A stretch of 64,000 bases of DNA from RUG563 sp045589355. Lineage in GTDB: Bacteria; Bacillota; Clostridia; Christensenellales; Aristaeellaceae. The stretch spans positions 62,001 to 126,000 of the forward strand of contig JAZNOW010000058.1 in the NCBI GenBank assembly GCA_045589355.1, given 5' to 3'. A model generated the notes under the pieces. That model was not told the origin of the DNA and did no database searches. It saw only the letters and a program-made list of their open reading frames with translations. The position numbers were made by a program, and so were the translations under genes. Position 1 is the first letter of the stretch, and each line of letters starts with the position of its first letter. Shown piece after piece: positions 13,226 to 21,763 of the stretch.

Positions 13226-16144
13226 ATGACCAAGGTAAAACTGGCAGAAGCTACAAAAGAAATCAACCAGCAGTCGGGCGTGATCCTGGAAGAGGCGGCG
13301 CATATCCGGCGCAATATTGACACGCTTATGCAGACACTGCGTAAGCAGGAAGCCCGCTTCCAGCGCGAACAGGAAGAAGAACAGGCCCGCAAGCACCAGG
13401 AAGAACAGAAGATCCTGGCGCAGCAGCATACCAAGGCCTGGACCATGCCGGATGAAGAGGAAGCAGCCCCCAAGGCGGCTGCCGCCCCCGAAAAGAAGGA
13501 AGAAAAGAAGGCCGAAAAGCCGGCTGAAAAGCCCGTGGAAAAAGCGGAGGAAAAGAAGGCCGAAAAGCCCGCTGCCCAAAATCAGCAGGCCCCTGCCAAG
13601 CAGGAAGAAGCCAAGGCCGAAAAGCCTGCCGAAAAGCAGGAAGAAGCCAAGGCCCCTGCCAAGCAGGAGGAAGCAAAGGCCGAAAAGCCCGTTGCTGCCG
13701 CTCCGGCTGCTCCGCAGGCCAAGCCTGCCCCCAGGCCTCAGGCTCCTCAGGGCCAGGCCCGTCCCGCTGCGCCCCAGGGCCAGCAGTATGGCCGTCCTGC
13801 CAATCCGCAGGGCCCCTATGGCCGTCCTGCCAATCCGCAGGGCCCCTACGGCCGTCCCGCCAATCCCCAGGGCCCCTACGGCCGTCCTGCCAATCCCCAG
13901 GGTGGCCAGCAGTATGGCCGTCCTGCCAATCCGCAGGGCCCCTATGGCCGTCCTGCCAATCCCCAGGGCCCCTATGGCCGTCCTGCCAATCCCCAGGGTG
14001 GCCAGCAGCAGTTTGGCCGTCCCGCCGGTCAGCCCGGTCAGTTCGGCCGTCCTGCCGGTCAGCAAGGTGGCGGTCAGTTTGGCCGTCCCGCCGGTGGCGC
14101 GCCCCGTCCTCAGCAGGGCGGCGGTGCCGGCCGTCCCATGGGCGGTGCCGGCCGCAGCCGTGGCCCGGAACTGGCGCCTGTGGTGGAAAAGGAACGGGTG
14201 AGCAATTACGACCCCAACAAAAAGCAGTATCTGCGTCAGCATGATCCGGAACATGTGGCCAAGAACCGCAAGCAGCTGCAGAAGGAAAGCTTCACCGGTT
14301 ACGATGACGAAACCGTACGCGGCGGCAAGCGTGCCCGGGCCAGCAAGAAGCAGCAGCCCTCTGCCCAGCAGATGATGGCCCCCATCAAGATCGAAAAGGC
14401 CTACATGACGGCGGAAACCATCACCGTCAAGGACATGACCGAACGCATCGGTAAGCCCGCCGGCGAAATCCTCAAGAAGCTGCTCATGCTGGGCATCATG
14501 GCCAACATCAACAGCGAACTGGATTTCGACACCGCTTCCCTGGTCTGCTCCGAATTTGATGTGGAACTGGAAATGAAGCTGGACAAGACGGCGGAAGACG
14601 TGCTGTCCGATACCAATGTGGAAGACAAGGAAGAAGACCTGGAAGCCCGTCCTCCGGTCATTACCATCATGGGCCACGTTGACCATGGTAAGACTTCCTT
14701 GCTGGACTATATCCGCAAGGCCCATGTGACCACCACCGAAGCCGGCGGCATCACCCAGCACATCGGTGCTTACACCGTGAAGCTGAACGGCCGTCAGATC
14801 ACCTTCCTGGATACCCCCGGCCACGAAGCCTTCACTGCCATGCGTATGCGCGGTACCCAGGCTACGGACATTGCCGTGCTGGTGGTGGCGGCCGATGACG
14901 GCGTTATGCCCCAGACCGTCGAATCCATCAACCATGCCAAGGCAGCCGGCGTGCCTATTGTGGTGGCCATCAACAAAATGGATAAGCCCACCGCCAACCC
15001 TGACCGCATCATGCAGGATCTGACCAAGTACGAACTGATCCCCGAAGATTGGGGCGGCGATACCATCATGGTGCCCGTTTCCGCCCTGACCGGCGCCGGT
15101 GTGGAAGATTTGCTGGAAATGATCCTGCTCCAGGCCGACGTGCAGCAGCTCAAGGCCAACCCCAACCGTATGGCCACCGGTGTTATCATCGAAGCCAAGC
15201 TGGATAAGGCCCGCGGCCCGCTGGCCACCGTGCTCATCCAGAACGGTACCCTGAAGGTGGGCGACAACATCGTGGCCGGCATGGCTTCCGGCCGTGTGCG
15301 TGCCATGCTCAATGACCGGGGCGAACGTGTACAGACTGCCGGCCCCTCCACCCCTGTGGAAATTTCCGGCTTCACCGAAGTGCCTTCTGCCGGCGATGAA
15401 ATGCTGGCCGTCAAGGACGACCATCTGTCCCGTCAGGTGGCCCAGGAACGTAAGGATAAACTGAAGGCCAGCCGTGTGGCTGCTTCTGCCAAGGTTTCTC
15501 TGGATAACCTGTTTGCCGGTATTGCCGAGGGCAAGGTGGTGAACCTGAACATCATCATCAAGGCCGACGTGCAGGGCTCCGTGGAAGCGGTGAAGCAGGC
15601 CCTGGAAAAGCTGAGCAACGACGAAGTGAAGGTGCGCGTGCTGCACAGCGCCGTGGGTGCCATCACCCAGGACGACGTGAACCTGGCCTCTGCGTTCAAC
15701 GCCATCATCATCGGCTTCAATATTCGCCCCGATGCCACCGCCCGGGATGCCGCCGAAAAGGAAGGCGTGGATGTGCGTCTGTACCGCATCATCTACCAGG
15801 CCATCGAGGACGTGGAAAAGGCCATGAAGGGCCTGCTGGCGCCCGAATACAAGGAAGTGCTGCTGGGCCATGCTCAGGTGCGCAATGTGTTCAAGATCAC
15901 CGGCGCCGGCACCATCGGCGGCAGCTATGTCACCGACGGCAAAATGCAGCGTAACGCTTCCGTCCGTCTGCTGCGCGATAATGTGGTTATTTTCGAAGGC
16001 AAGCTTTCTTCCCTCCGCCGTTTCAAGGACGACGTGCGTGAAGTGGCCACCGGCTACGAATGCGGCATCGGCCTGGAAAACTACAACGATATCAAGGAAA
16101 ACGACGTGGTGGAATGCTTCGTCATGGAAGAAATCGAACGGTAA
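13226..16144 (+). CDS. infB: Translation initiation factor IF-2
   Basis: IF-2 (972 residues) recruits fMet-tRNA to the 30S subunit and promotes subunit joining with GTP. After a short coiled coil, residues about 75-175 are Ala/Glu/Lys/Pro-rich. Residues about 185-265 hold seven near-identical copies of a YGRPANPQG unit, then FGRPAG and Gly-rich variants. The conserved IF2_N domain precedes the G domain, whose motifs are GHVDHGKTS, DTPGHEA, NKMD and SALTGAG. Domains II, III (IF-2 signature region EADVQGS-like, here KADVQGSVEAVKQ) and IV follow, ending at ECFVMEEIER. The start is ATG 13226; its ribosome site (GGGGGTG) is about 11 nt away, so a GTG at 13214 is an alternative. Confidence 0.96.
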   Translation: MTKVKLAEATKEINQQSGVILEEAAHIRRNIDTLMQTLRKQEARFQREQEEEQARKHQEEQKILAQQHTKAWTMPDEEEAAPKAAAAPEKKEEKKAEKPAEKPVEKAEEKKAEKPAAQNQQAPAKQEEAKAEKPAEKQEEAKAPAKQEEAKAEKPVAAAPAAPQAKPAPRPQAPQGQARPAAPQGQQYGRPANPQGPYGRPANPQGPYGRPANPQGPYGRPANPQGGQQYGRPANPQGPYGRPANPQGPYGRPANPQGGQQQFGRPAGQPGQFGRPAGQQGGGQFGRPAGGAPRPQQGGGAGRPMGGAGRSRGPELAPVVEKERVSNYDPNKKQYLRQHDPEHVAKNRKQLQKESFTGYDDETVRGGKRARASKKQQPSAQQMMAPIKIEKAYMTAETITVKDMTERIGKPAGEILKKLLMLGIMANINSELDFDTASLVCSEFDVELEMKLDKTAEDVLSDTNVEDKEEDLEARPPVITIMGHVDHGKTSLLDYIRKAHVTTTEAGGITQHIGAYTVKLNGRQITFLDTPGHEAFTAMRMRGTQATDIAVLVVAADDGVMPQTVESINHAKAAGVPIVVAINKMDKPTANPDRIMQDLTKYELIPEDWGGDTIMVPVSALTGAGVEDLLEMILLQADVQQLKANPNRMATGVIIEAKLDKARGPLATVLIQNGTLKVGDNIVAGMASGRVRAMLNDRGERVQTAGPSTPVEISGFTEVPSAGDEMLAVKDDHLSRQVAQERKDKLKASRVAASAKVSLDNLFAGIAEGKVVNLNIIIKADVQGSVEAVKQALEKLSNDEVKVRVLHSAVGAITQDDVNLASAFNAIIIGFNIRPDATARDAAEKEGVDVRLYRIIYQAIEDVEKAMKGLLAPEYKEVLLGHAQVRNVFKITGAGTIGGSYVTDGKMQRNASVRLLRDNVVIFEGKLSSLRRFKDDVREVATGYECGIGLENYNDIKENDVVECFVMEEIER
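13789..14010 (+). repeat. In-gene 30-bp tandem repeats in infB
   Basis: Seven copies of a 30-bp unit encoding YGRPANPQGP (with GGQQ spacers after copies 4 and 7) differ mainly at third codon positions, such as CCT/CCC and CAG/CCC choices. They form a low-complexity linker in the N-terminal half of IF-2. Confidence 0.9.
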
Positions 16145-16158
16145 TATGGAATTATTTT

Positions 16159-16200
16159 GCGGGAGGGAGATTCTTTGAAGCCAAAGAATCCCCCTCCCGC
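16159..16200. repeat. Long palindromic hairpin downstream of infB
   Basis: GCGGGAGGG-GATTCTTTG (16159-16178) pairs with CAAAGAATC-CCCTCCCGC (16182-16200), followed by ACCCACCCC and no T-run. The GC-rich outer arms followed by ACCCA resemble the palindromes in blocks A and B, so this may be another copy of that dispersed element or an RNA-processing hairpin. Confidence 0.6.
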
Positions 16201-16327
16201 ACCCACCCCAAGAAAGCTGTACGGGATGGAGCATCATGGGAAAAAACAGGATGTCTTCCCGTGACGCTACATATGTGATGTGAAAGTGAAAAGAGTGACT
16301 TTCACAGAAAGAAAGGGTGGCTTTCTT

Positions 16328-16380
16328 TGGGAGAGCACGAGAGGACATTTCTTTCTCCTGAAAGAAATGCCCTCTCGTAA
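16328..16380. other. Second hairpin in the infB-rbfA gap
   Basis: CGAGAGGaCATTTCTTTC pairs with GAAAGAAATGcCCTCTCG (about 16339-16378) around a 4-nt loop, just before the rbfA ribosome site. There is no T-run. Together with the preceding hairpin it fills a 250-bp gap inside an otherwise tight operon and may be a processing or attenuation site. Confidence 0.5.
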
Positions 16381-16397
16381 AAAAGAAAGGAATCCCC

Positions 16398-16757
16398 ATG
16401 GCTAATTTTCGTATTGACAGGATTTCCGAAGAGGTGCGCCACGCGCTGGACAGCATCATCCGGGAAATGAACGATCCCCGCATCAGCGGCACGTATTGCA
16501 TCACCCGTGCCGATGTGACGAGGGATCTTCGCTATGCCAAGGTGTACGTGAGTGTGCTGGAAGATGATAAGGCCGAGGACATGCTCAAGGCTCTCAAGAA
16601 AGCTGCCGGCTTTATCCGCCGGGAGCTGGGCTTCCGTGTGGACCTTCGCTACACGCCGGAACTGATTTTTGAACGGGACCGGAACATTGCTTACGGTGTG
16701 CACATTGCGGAAGTGCTCAAGCAGGTGGCACCCAAAGCGGAAGAAACTGAAGAGTAA
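16398..16757 (+). CDS. rbfA: Ribosome-binding factor A
   Basis: RbfA (119 residues) is a KH-type factor for late 30S maturation and 16S 5'-end processing. It shows RIDRISEEVRHALDSIIREM at the N-terminus, then DPRISG, VTRDLRYAKVYVSVLED, the KALKKAAGFIRRELG helix and LRYTPELIFERDRNI, all standard RbfA signatures. GAAAGGA precedes ATG at a normal distance. It follows infB as in nearly all Firmicutes, separated here by two unusual hairpins. Confidence 0.95.
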   Translation: MANFRIDRISEEVRHALDSIIREMNDPRISGTYCITRADVTRDLRYAKVYVSVLEDDKAEDMLKALKKAAGFIRRELGFRVDLRYTPELIFERDRNIAYGVHIAEVLKQVAPKAEETEE

Positions 16758-16829
16758 TGGCAGGGGGAGTGGCTTTTGAAAGAAAGACATCCCCTTTCTT
16801 CCTTTTTATTTCAAGAAAGTGAGGCGCAC

Positions 16830-17813
16830 ATGATCAAAGCGTTTGGCACGCCGGTATTGGCGGATGCACTGAAGAGGGCGCAGCGGGTACTGCTGTGCAC
16901 CCATATCAACCCTGACGGCGATGCCGTGGGCTCCACGCTGGCTATGGGGCTGGCGCTGGAAGGGATGGGCAAGGAGGTCACCCTCTGCTGTGCCGACCCG
17001 GTGCCCGGGAAGCTGATGTTCTTGCAGGGTGCGGAAAAGTTTGTGCAGCCGGATGCGCTGGCCGGCCGGGAGTTTGACCTGGCGTTTGCCGTGGATGCGG
17101 CGGATGAAATGCGCATGGGCGCGGCGGCGCAGGTTTATTTTGCTGCGCCCGATCAGGTGCAGGTGGACCACCATCCCACCAATCCTTTGTATGCAAGGCT
17201 GAACGCGGTGGACGGCGATGCCGCTGCTGCCGGGTGTGTGGTGTACAGGCTGCTGAAGCATTTGGGCGTGGAAATTACGCAGGATATTGCCAAATGTCTC
17301 TATTGCGCCATCAGCACCGATACAGGCAATTTCTCCTTTGAAAATACCGACGATGAAGCCTTTTCCATTGTGGCGGAGCTGGTCAAGGCCGGCCTGCCGC
17401 TGAATGAAATGAGCCGCAAGCTGTTCCTTTTGCAGGAAGAAGCCCATGTGCGGCTGCTTGGCCGGGCGCTGAACACCCTGCGACTTTTCGGCAGCGGCCG
17501 GTGTGCCTGCATGCAGCTGACGCCGGCGGATTATCAGGCAGCCGGTGCCGGGCCGGAGCACAGCGACGGCATTGTGAACTACGCCATGAACCTGTGGGGC
17601 GTGCAGATGGCCTACCTGGCCGACGAAAAAGAAGACGGCACGGTGAAGGTGAGCCTGCGGGCGCTGCCTCCCTATAATGTGGCCAGGGTGGCCCAGAAAT
17701 TTGGCGGCGGCGGCCATGTGCTGGCGTCCGGCTGCCGGTATGCCGCAAAACTGGAAGAAATGTGTGCTGCGCTGGAAAAGGAAATGGAAAGCCAGCTTGA
17801 GGAGAACGCATGA
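16830..17813 (+). CDS. DHH-family phosphoesterase (NrnA-like nanoRNase/pAp phosphatase)
   Basis: This 327-residue protein has the DHH/DHHA1 architecture. The N-terminal DHH part shows THINPDGDAVGSTLA and later AVDAAD and VQVDHHPTN, the Mn2+-binding motifs. The C-terminal DHHA1 domain ends in RVAQKFGGGGHVLASGC. In B. subtilis the homologue NrnA degrades 2-5 nt RNAs and dephosphorylates pAp. Genes of this type sit between rbfA and truB in many Firmicutes, as here. ATG 16830 is preferred after GTGAGG; an upstream ATG at 16776 is less likely. It overlaps truB by 4 nt (ATGA), so the two are probably translationally coupled. Confidence 0.92.
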   Translation: MIKAFGTPVLADALKRAQRVLLCTHINPDGDAVGSTLAMGLALEGMGKEVTLCCADPVPGKLMFLQGAEKFVQPDALAGREFDLAFAVDAADEMRMGAAAQVYFAAPDQVQVDHHPTNPLYARLNAVDGDAAAAGCVVYRLLKHLGVEITQDIAKCLYCAISTDTGNFSFENTDDEAFSIVAELVKAGLPLNEMSRKLFLLQEEAHVRLLGRALNTLRLFGSGRCACMQLTPADYQAAGAGPEHSDGIVNYAMNLWGVQMAYLADEKEDGTVKVSLRALPPYNVARVAQKFGGGGHVLASGCRYAAKLEEMCAALEKEMESQLEENA

Positions 17814-18691
17814 ACGGCTATATTAACCTGCTGAAGCCTCCGGGCATGTCTTCCGGGGCGGCGGTGGCGGTGGTGAAACGGCTGACGGGGGAGCGTGTGG
17901 GCCATGCCGGCACCCTGGACCCGGAAGCGGCCGGCGTTTTGCCTATTATGATCGGCCGGGCCACCCGCGTGCTGGATTATTTCACCGATAAGAGCAAATC
18001 CTACGCGGCGCAGCTGGCTTTTGCCGGAGAAACGGATACCCAGGACGCCCAGGGCGTGCTGGTAAAAGGCTGCGGGAAGGTGCCTTCCCGGGAAGAAATC
18101 GCAAACGTGCTGCCCGCCTTTACCGGCACCATCCTGCAGCGTCCGCCTGCTTATTCCGCCATCAAAATCGGGGGCAAGCCCCTGTATGCCCTGGCCAGAA
18201 AGGGCGAAATGGTGGAAGCCAAGGAACGGGAAACGGAAATCCGCAGCCTGGTTTTGGGCGATCAGGTGGCGGAAGATGCGTACATGCTGTTTGTGGATTG
18301 CGGCAGCGGCACCTACATCCGCACCCTGTGCCACGATATCGGCCGTGCCCTTTCGGCGCCGGCCCACATGCGCTTCCTTTTGCGCACCAGGCATGGCGGC
18401 TTTTCCATCGAAAACTGTGTGACGGTGGAAGAAGTGATGCAGGCAGCGGAAAAGGGCGAACTGGAAAAAATGCTTTTGCCCATGGATTACCCTTTGCAGA
18501 ATATGCGGCGGCTGGACGTGGATGAACGGTATGCAATACCGGTGAAAAACGGGGCCAAGCTGCCCCTCTCCCTGATGCCGGAAGCGGAAGAAAACGAAAT
18601 TTTCCGGGTGTATCTGAACGGAACGTTGTGCGGCCTGTACCGGAAAGATGAAGAGGTGCTGCATTGCTGCATCGGGCTGTATCAGGAATAA
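17810..18691 (+). CDS. truB: tRNA pseudouridine(55) synthase TruB
   Basis: TruB (293 residues) makes pseudouridine 55 in the T-loop of tRNAs. It has the N-terminal NLLKPPGMSSG motif, the catalytic Asp in GHAGTLDPEAAGVLP, the RPPAYSAIKIGGKPLYALAR segment and the CGSGTYIRTLCHDIG motif, in that order. The C-terminal region (about 240-293) resembles the PUA-like extension of longer TruB proteins. The start overlaps the nrnA-like stop. It is the last gene of the translation operon before a strong terminator; ribF, often next, is absent from this spot. Confidence 0.95.
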   Translation: MNGYINLLKPPGMSSGAAVAVVKRLTGERVGHAGTLDPEAAGVLPIMIGRATRVLDYFTDKSKSYAAQLAFAGETDTQDAQGVLVKGCGKVPSREEIANVLPAFTGTILQRPPAYSAIKIGGKPLYALARKGEMVEAKERETEIRSLVLGDQVAEDAYMLFVDCGSGTYIRTLCHDIGRALSAPAHMRFLLRTRHGGFSIENCVTVEEVMQAAEKGELEKMLLPMDYPLQNMRRLDVDERYAIPVKNGAKLPLSLMPEAEENEIFRVYLNGTLCGLYRKDEEVLHCCIGLYQE

Positions 18692-18726
18692 AAAAACAAG
18701 ATGCGAAAGAGCATCTTGTTTTTCTT
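18690..18726. terminator. Bidirectional terminator after truB
   Basis: A perfect stem AACAAGATGC / GCATCTTGTT around a GAAAGA loop is flanked by A-run and T-run, serving truB and the convergent membrane-protein gene. Confidence 0.9.
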
Positions 18727-19172
18727 TACATAAAATTGACGATGGCGTATACCAGATGACAAAGGGTGAAAAGGATGCCGGGAATCAGCGCCGGGTAATT
18801 TTCCCTGTCCAGTGCAAAAAGAAGAAACGAAAGACAGGGCGGAAGGGAGAGCCCCAGAATAACCGGCGGCTGGGTGAAGTTTGCGTAGTACAGGAGCCAA
18901 CAGGCGTAGTATAGAAGAAGGGAAAAAACGGCTGCAATGATCGGCGGAGAAAGGCGCAGCGGCTTTCTTTCCTGATGGAGCAGAATACACAAAAGCCCGG
19001 TCATAGCCACCTGACACACAGAAGCAATAGTGTCCCACACGGGGGTGATGGATTCCGTGCGCAAAACATCGTTTGGCGCCGGGCAGGTGAACCAGATAAA
19101 ATTGGGCAGCATCACCAGCAGGAAAACCATTAGCCCCATGGGATCAAACCCCAGACGATATTTTTTCAGCAT
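18726..19172 (-). CDS. Small membrane protein of unknown function
   Basis: A 148-residue protein with four or five predicted membrane segments: GLMVFLLVMLPNFIWF, DTIASVCQVAMTGLLCIL, IIAAVFSLLLYYACWLLYY, VILGLSLPPCLSFLLFAL and LIPGILFTLCHLVYAIV. Conserved-looking features are CPAPNDVLRTES after the first helix and charged loops on one side. I do not recognise a named family. The ATG at 19172 follows GGAG by about 11 nt; a GTG at 19184 overlapping the previous gene's stop is an alternative. It lies directly downstream of the editing-deacylase gene, so the two are probably cotranscribed. Confidence 0.65.
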   Translation of the reverse strand: MLKKYRLGFDPMGLMVFLLVMLPNFIWFTCPAPNDVLRTESITPVWDTIASVCQVAMTGLLCILLHQERKPLRLSPPIIAAVFSLLLYYACWLLYYANFTQPPVILGLSLPPCLSFLLFALDRENYPALIPGILFTLCHLVYAIVNFM

Positions 19173-19180
19173 GAACGAAT

Positions 19181-19723
19181 TCACTCCACTTCCCAGGGCA
19201 GGCGCACAAAGGTGACCTGATGCCCTGCGGCGGGTAAAAACTTTTCCAGAAAATCCGCCATGGAAAAGGCGATGGAAGAGGTGTTCACGCAGGGGTGGCA
19301 GCCCAGCAGCTGCATATCCTTCACTTCTTCGTCCATGACCAAGGTCACCTCTCTGGCGCTTTCAAACACCAGCCCCATGGGGCTGACGGCACCGGGGGAA
19401 ATGTGGAGCAATTCCTCCATTTTTTCCGCCGGGGCAAACGATAAACGGGATACGCCAAGCATCTTGGAAAAAACTTTGGTTTTGAAGGGTTTATTGCCGG
19501 GCAGCAGGAGCAGATAAAACTTGGTTTTCTGGCTGTTGCAAAGAAACAGGTTTTTGCACATTTCCACCTGCAAAACCCCATCGGCCGCCAGGCAATCCTC
19601 CATGGTGTGAACGGGAGGATGGTCCACCCGGGTAAAGGGGATGGCGCAGCGGTTCAGAAAATCATAAGCCGCCTGCTCGTTTGCCGCCCGTTTTTCCAAA
19701 GGTGCTCCCGTGTACAGTTCCAT
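19181..19723 (-). CDS. Prolyl-tRNA editing protein (ProXp-ala/PrdX-like, YbaK fold)
   Basis: This 180-residue protein resembles free-standing INS-like editing domains that hydrolyse mischarged Ala-tRNA(Pro). Signatures: DHPPVHTMEDC, VEMCKNLFLCNSQKTKFYLLLLPG with the catalytic Lys region, LGVSRLSFAPAEKMEELLHISPGAVSPMGLVF-like core (described in pieces), MDEEVKD and GCHPCVNTSSIAF. ProXp-ala proteins of about 165-180 residues share this KNLFL, G-VSP-GL and HP-NT-S order. I chose ATG 19723, 6 nt after GGAAGG, rather than ATG 19729 which abuts the ribosome site. Confidence 0.85.
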   Translation of the reverse strand: MELYTGAPLEKRAANEQAAYDFLNRCAIPFTRVDHPPVHTMEDCLAADGVLQVEMCKNLFLCNSQKTKFYLLLLPGNKPFKTKVFSKMLGVSRLSFAPAEKMEELLHISPGAVSPMGLVFESAREVTLVMDEEVKDMQLLGCHPCVNTSSIAFSMADFLEKFLPAAGHQVTFVRLPWEVE

Positions 19724-19851
19724 GTTCATCCTTCCCTTCTGTCAACGGGCAAAAGTGTAGCACCGGGCCGGGCTTTCTGTCAAGCAAAGTGCATATTTTG
19801 CACAGCGGAAGAATATGCATGGACAGGAGCGATAGGAGGCGAACGAAAAAA

Positions 19852-21390
19852 ATGTTGGAATTGCAATTGATCAAAGATAATCTGGAAACGGAACAGGTGC
19901 TGCAGGCAAAGCCCACCCAGGTGACAGTGGAAGCGGAAGCGGCGCTGCCCGGGGGCTTGCGGGAGGAAGCGCGTGTGTATTATGCCGATGCCGCCGCCCA
20001 TGTGCAAAGCGGAGAAATGACCGGCAGCCGCATGATGGCGGAGGGCAAAGTGGTGTTCCATGCCCTGTATGCCCAGGGGGACATGCGCCATGTGGCCGCC
20101 CTGGAAGCGGTGGCGGATTTTTCCCAGGCATTGCAGCTGAAGGAAGAAAACACGGCGGCCGCTGCGGTGGCCGTACGGCCCCGGGCCCAGGTGCAGTATG
20201 TAAGCGCCAAGGCGTTCAACGGGCGGCTGTTGCTGCGGGCTGTTCTTTTGCTGACGGCGGAAGCATCCCTGCCCCGTACCGTTTCCTATATCCGGGATCT
20301 GGCGGATAACAAGGATATCCAGAAGGAAATGCAGGTGCTTTCCCTGCAGCGGGCTGTGGGCGAAGGGGAAGGGCAGATGCTGATGAAGGAAGAGGTGGAG
20401 CTGGCCGACCTTTTGCAGGTGAAGGAAACCCTTTATGCCACCGCCCAGGCCCAGGTGGAGGATATATTCGGCGGCGCCGACGGCCGGGCCACGGTGACGG
20501 GCAATGTGCTGCTGGAGGCGTACCACACCGCCCAGATGCCCGGACGGCCCCTGATTTACACCCGCCACAGCCTGCCCTTTGAGCAGACCGTGAACCTGTC
20601 CGGCGCACTGGGCAGCCATCTGTCTGCCCACACCACGGTGCGGGACGTGGCGGTGCTCAGCCAGGACCGGGGGGACGGCGGCAAAATGATGCGGGCGGAA
20701 GTGCAACTGTTCACCGAAATCAGCGCTGTGGAAAACACACAGACGGAAGTGATCCGGGATGCGTTCACCACCCAGGGGGAAATGCTGGAGATGACCCGCC
20801 AGCATGTGGTGTTCCGTTCCGGCACGGTGAACGAACAGACGGCGGAAAGCGGGAAAGTGACACTGATGCTGCCGGAGGGCAGCGCCCGGGTGAAAACGGT
20901 GCTGCTTGGCTTTGCACGGCCCATTTTGCTGGAGGCCGAACAAAAGGGCGGCAAGCTGCACACGGAGGGCATTCTGGAAACAACCGTGATTTACATGACG
21001 GATGACAGCGACGAGCCGGTTTCTGTTTCCCTGGAGGAACCCTTCCGCATGGTGTTTTCCACCGATGCTGGGCCGGAAAATGCGCTTCAGCTGAACGTAA
21101 GCCAGGTGGAGTGCAGTGCCATTACCGGGGATAGGGTGGAAATGAAGTTTATTTTGCACCTGCATGCCCATGGGGTGACAAAAACCCTGGCCGACGTGAC
21201 CGTGAACGCCGCGGCAGGGGAAGCAAAGCCTGTGGAAAAAGGCGTGGCGCTGTATTTTGTTCAGCCTGGGGATACCCTGTGGGATATTGCCCGGCATTAC
21301 CGCATGGCGGTCCAGGATATTTGCCGCATGAACCCGGAAATGGCGGAAACGCTGTGCCCCGGTACGCCGGTGATCACATACCGGCGCTGA
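19852..21390 (+). CDS. SPOCS-domain/LysM protein (SipL-like, sporulation)
   Basis: A 512-residue protein with repeated SPOCS (DUF3794) beta-rich modules and a C-terminal LysM domain (about 460-510: YFVQPGDTLWDIARHYRMAVQDICRMN region). The C. difficile homologue SipL has the same SPOCS-LysM layout; it binds SpoIVA and anchors coat assembly to the forespore surface. A spore-coat role here is inferred from that architecture. It has no signal peptide and starts MLELQLIKDNLETEQV. AGGAGG (19834-19839) lies about 12 nt upstream of ATG. It is a single-gene unit on the plus strand between oppositely oriented genes. Confidence 0.85.
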   Translation: MLELQLIKDNLETEQVLQAKPTQVTVEAEAALPGGLREEARVYYADAAAHVQSGEMTGSRMMAEGKVVFHALYAQGDMRHVAALEAVADFSQALQLKEENTAAAAVAVRPRAQVQYVSAKAFNGRLLLRAVLLLTAEASLPRTVSYIRDLADNKDIQKEMQVLSLQRAVGEGEGQMLMKEEVELADLLQVKETLYATAQAQVEDIFGGADGRATVTGNVLLEAYHTAQMPGRPLIYTRHSLPFEQTVNLSGALGSHLSAHTTVRDVAVLSQDRGDGGKMMRAEVQLFTEISAVENTQTEVIRDAFTTQGEMLEMTRQHVVFRSGTVNEQTAESGKVTLMLPEGSARVKTVLLGFARPILLEAEQKGGKLHTEGILETTVIYMTDDSDEPVSVSLEEPFRMVFSTDAGPENALQLNVSQVECSAITGDRVEMKFILHLHAHGVTKTLADVTVNAAAGEAKPVEKGVALYFVQPGDTLWDIARHYRMAVQDICRMNPEMAETLCPGTPVITYRR

Positions 21391-21763
21391 AAACCAGCAG
21401 AAAGGAAAGGAGCAGCCTGCTCCTTTTTTCCATTGGAAAGGTATAGCAAAAAGCGGCAGCCAGAACGCACAGGGCCCCTGCGCCGGGCAGGAAAGCAAAG
21501 GGGGGCAGCGCAAACCTTTGGCTGGTTTGCAGGCAGAAAGAGAGGGTAAAAAAGCCGCCGGCCCACGTAAAAAAAAGCCGGGTCGCATGCACCCGGCTTT
21601 TGCGCGGATAAGGATAGGCGGGGCCGGGGATGCATGCACACAGCACAATCCACGCGGCCAGCGCCAGCCCGCCGCCGCCCGTATGCCATGCGGCGGAAAA
21701 AATGCCCACCGGGATCAGGCCAAGCAAAAGCCTCTTTGGCATACGGGCGGTACGAAGCCTCAT
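21374..21763 (-). CDS. Hypothetical small membrane protein
   Basis: A 129-residue, Ala/Leu/Phe-rich protein with about four hydrophobic segments (LLLGLIPVGIFSAAW, LALAAWIVLCACIPG, LFFTWAGGFFTLSFCL, AGALCVLAAAFCYTF) and basic N-terminus. I recognise no family. Support comes from the ATGA overlap with the upstream lipoprotein stop at 21760-21763, which suggests translational coupling. Against it, the 3' end overlaps the SPOCS-LysM stop and carries that gene's terminator. The C-terminus may therefore be less constrained. Confidence 0.55.
   Translation of the reverse strand: MRLRTARMPKRLLLGLIPVGIFSAAWHTGGGGLALAAWIVLCACIPGPAYPYPRKSRVHATRLFFTWAGGFFTLSFCLQTSQRFALPPFAFLPGAGALCVLAAAFCYTFPMEKRSRLLLSFLLVFSAGM
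21402..21433 (+). terminator. Terminator after the SPOCS-LysM gene
   Basis: The stem AAAGGAGCA / TGCTCCTTT around a short GCC loop runs into a T-run. It lies inside the 3' end of the convergent membrane-protein gene. Confidence 0.85.

Noticed and set aside
13789..14010. CRISPR-like regular repeats
   Set aside because: The units are contiguous, coding and in frame inside infB, with no spacers.
13193..16504. 1103-codon minus-strand open frame opposite infB
   Set aside because: It is the mirror of infB codons, full of Leu/Gly/Arg runs over the repeat region, with no ribosome site or domain.
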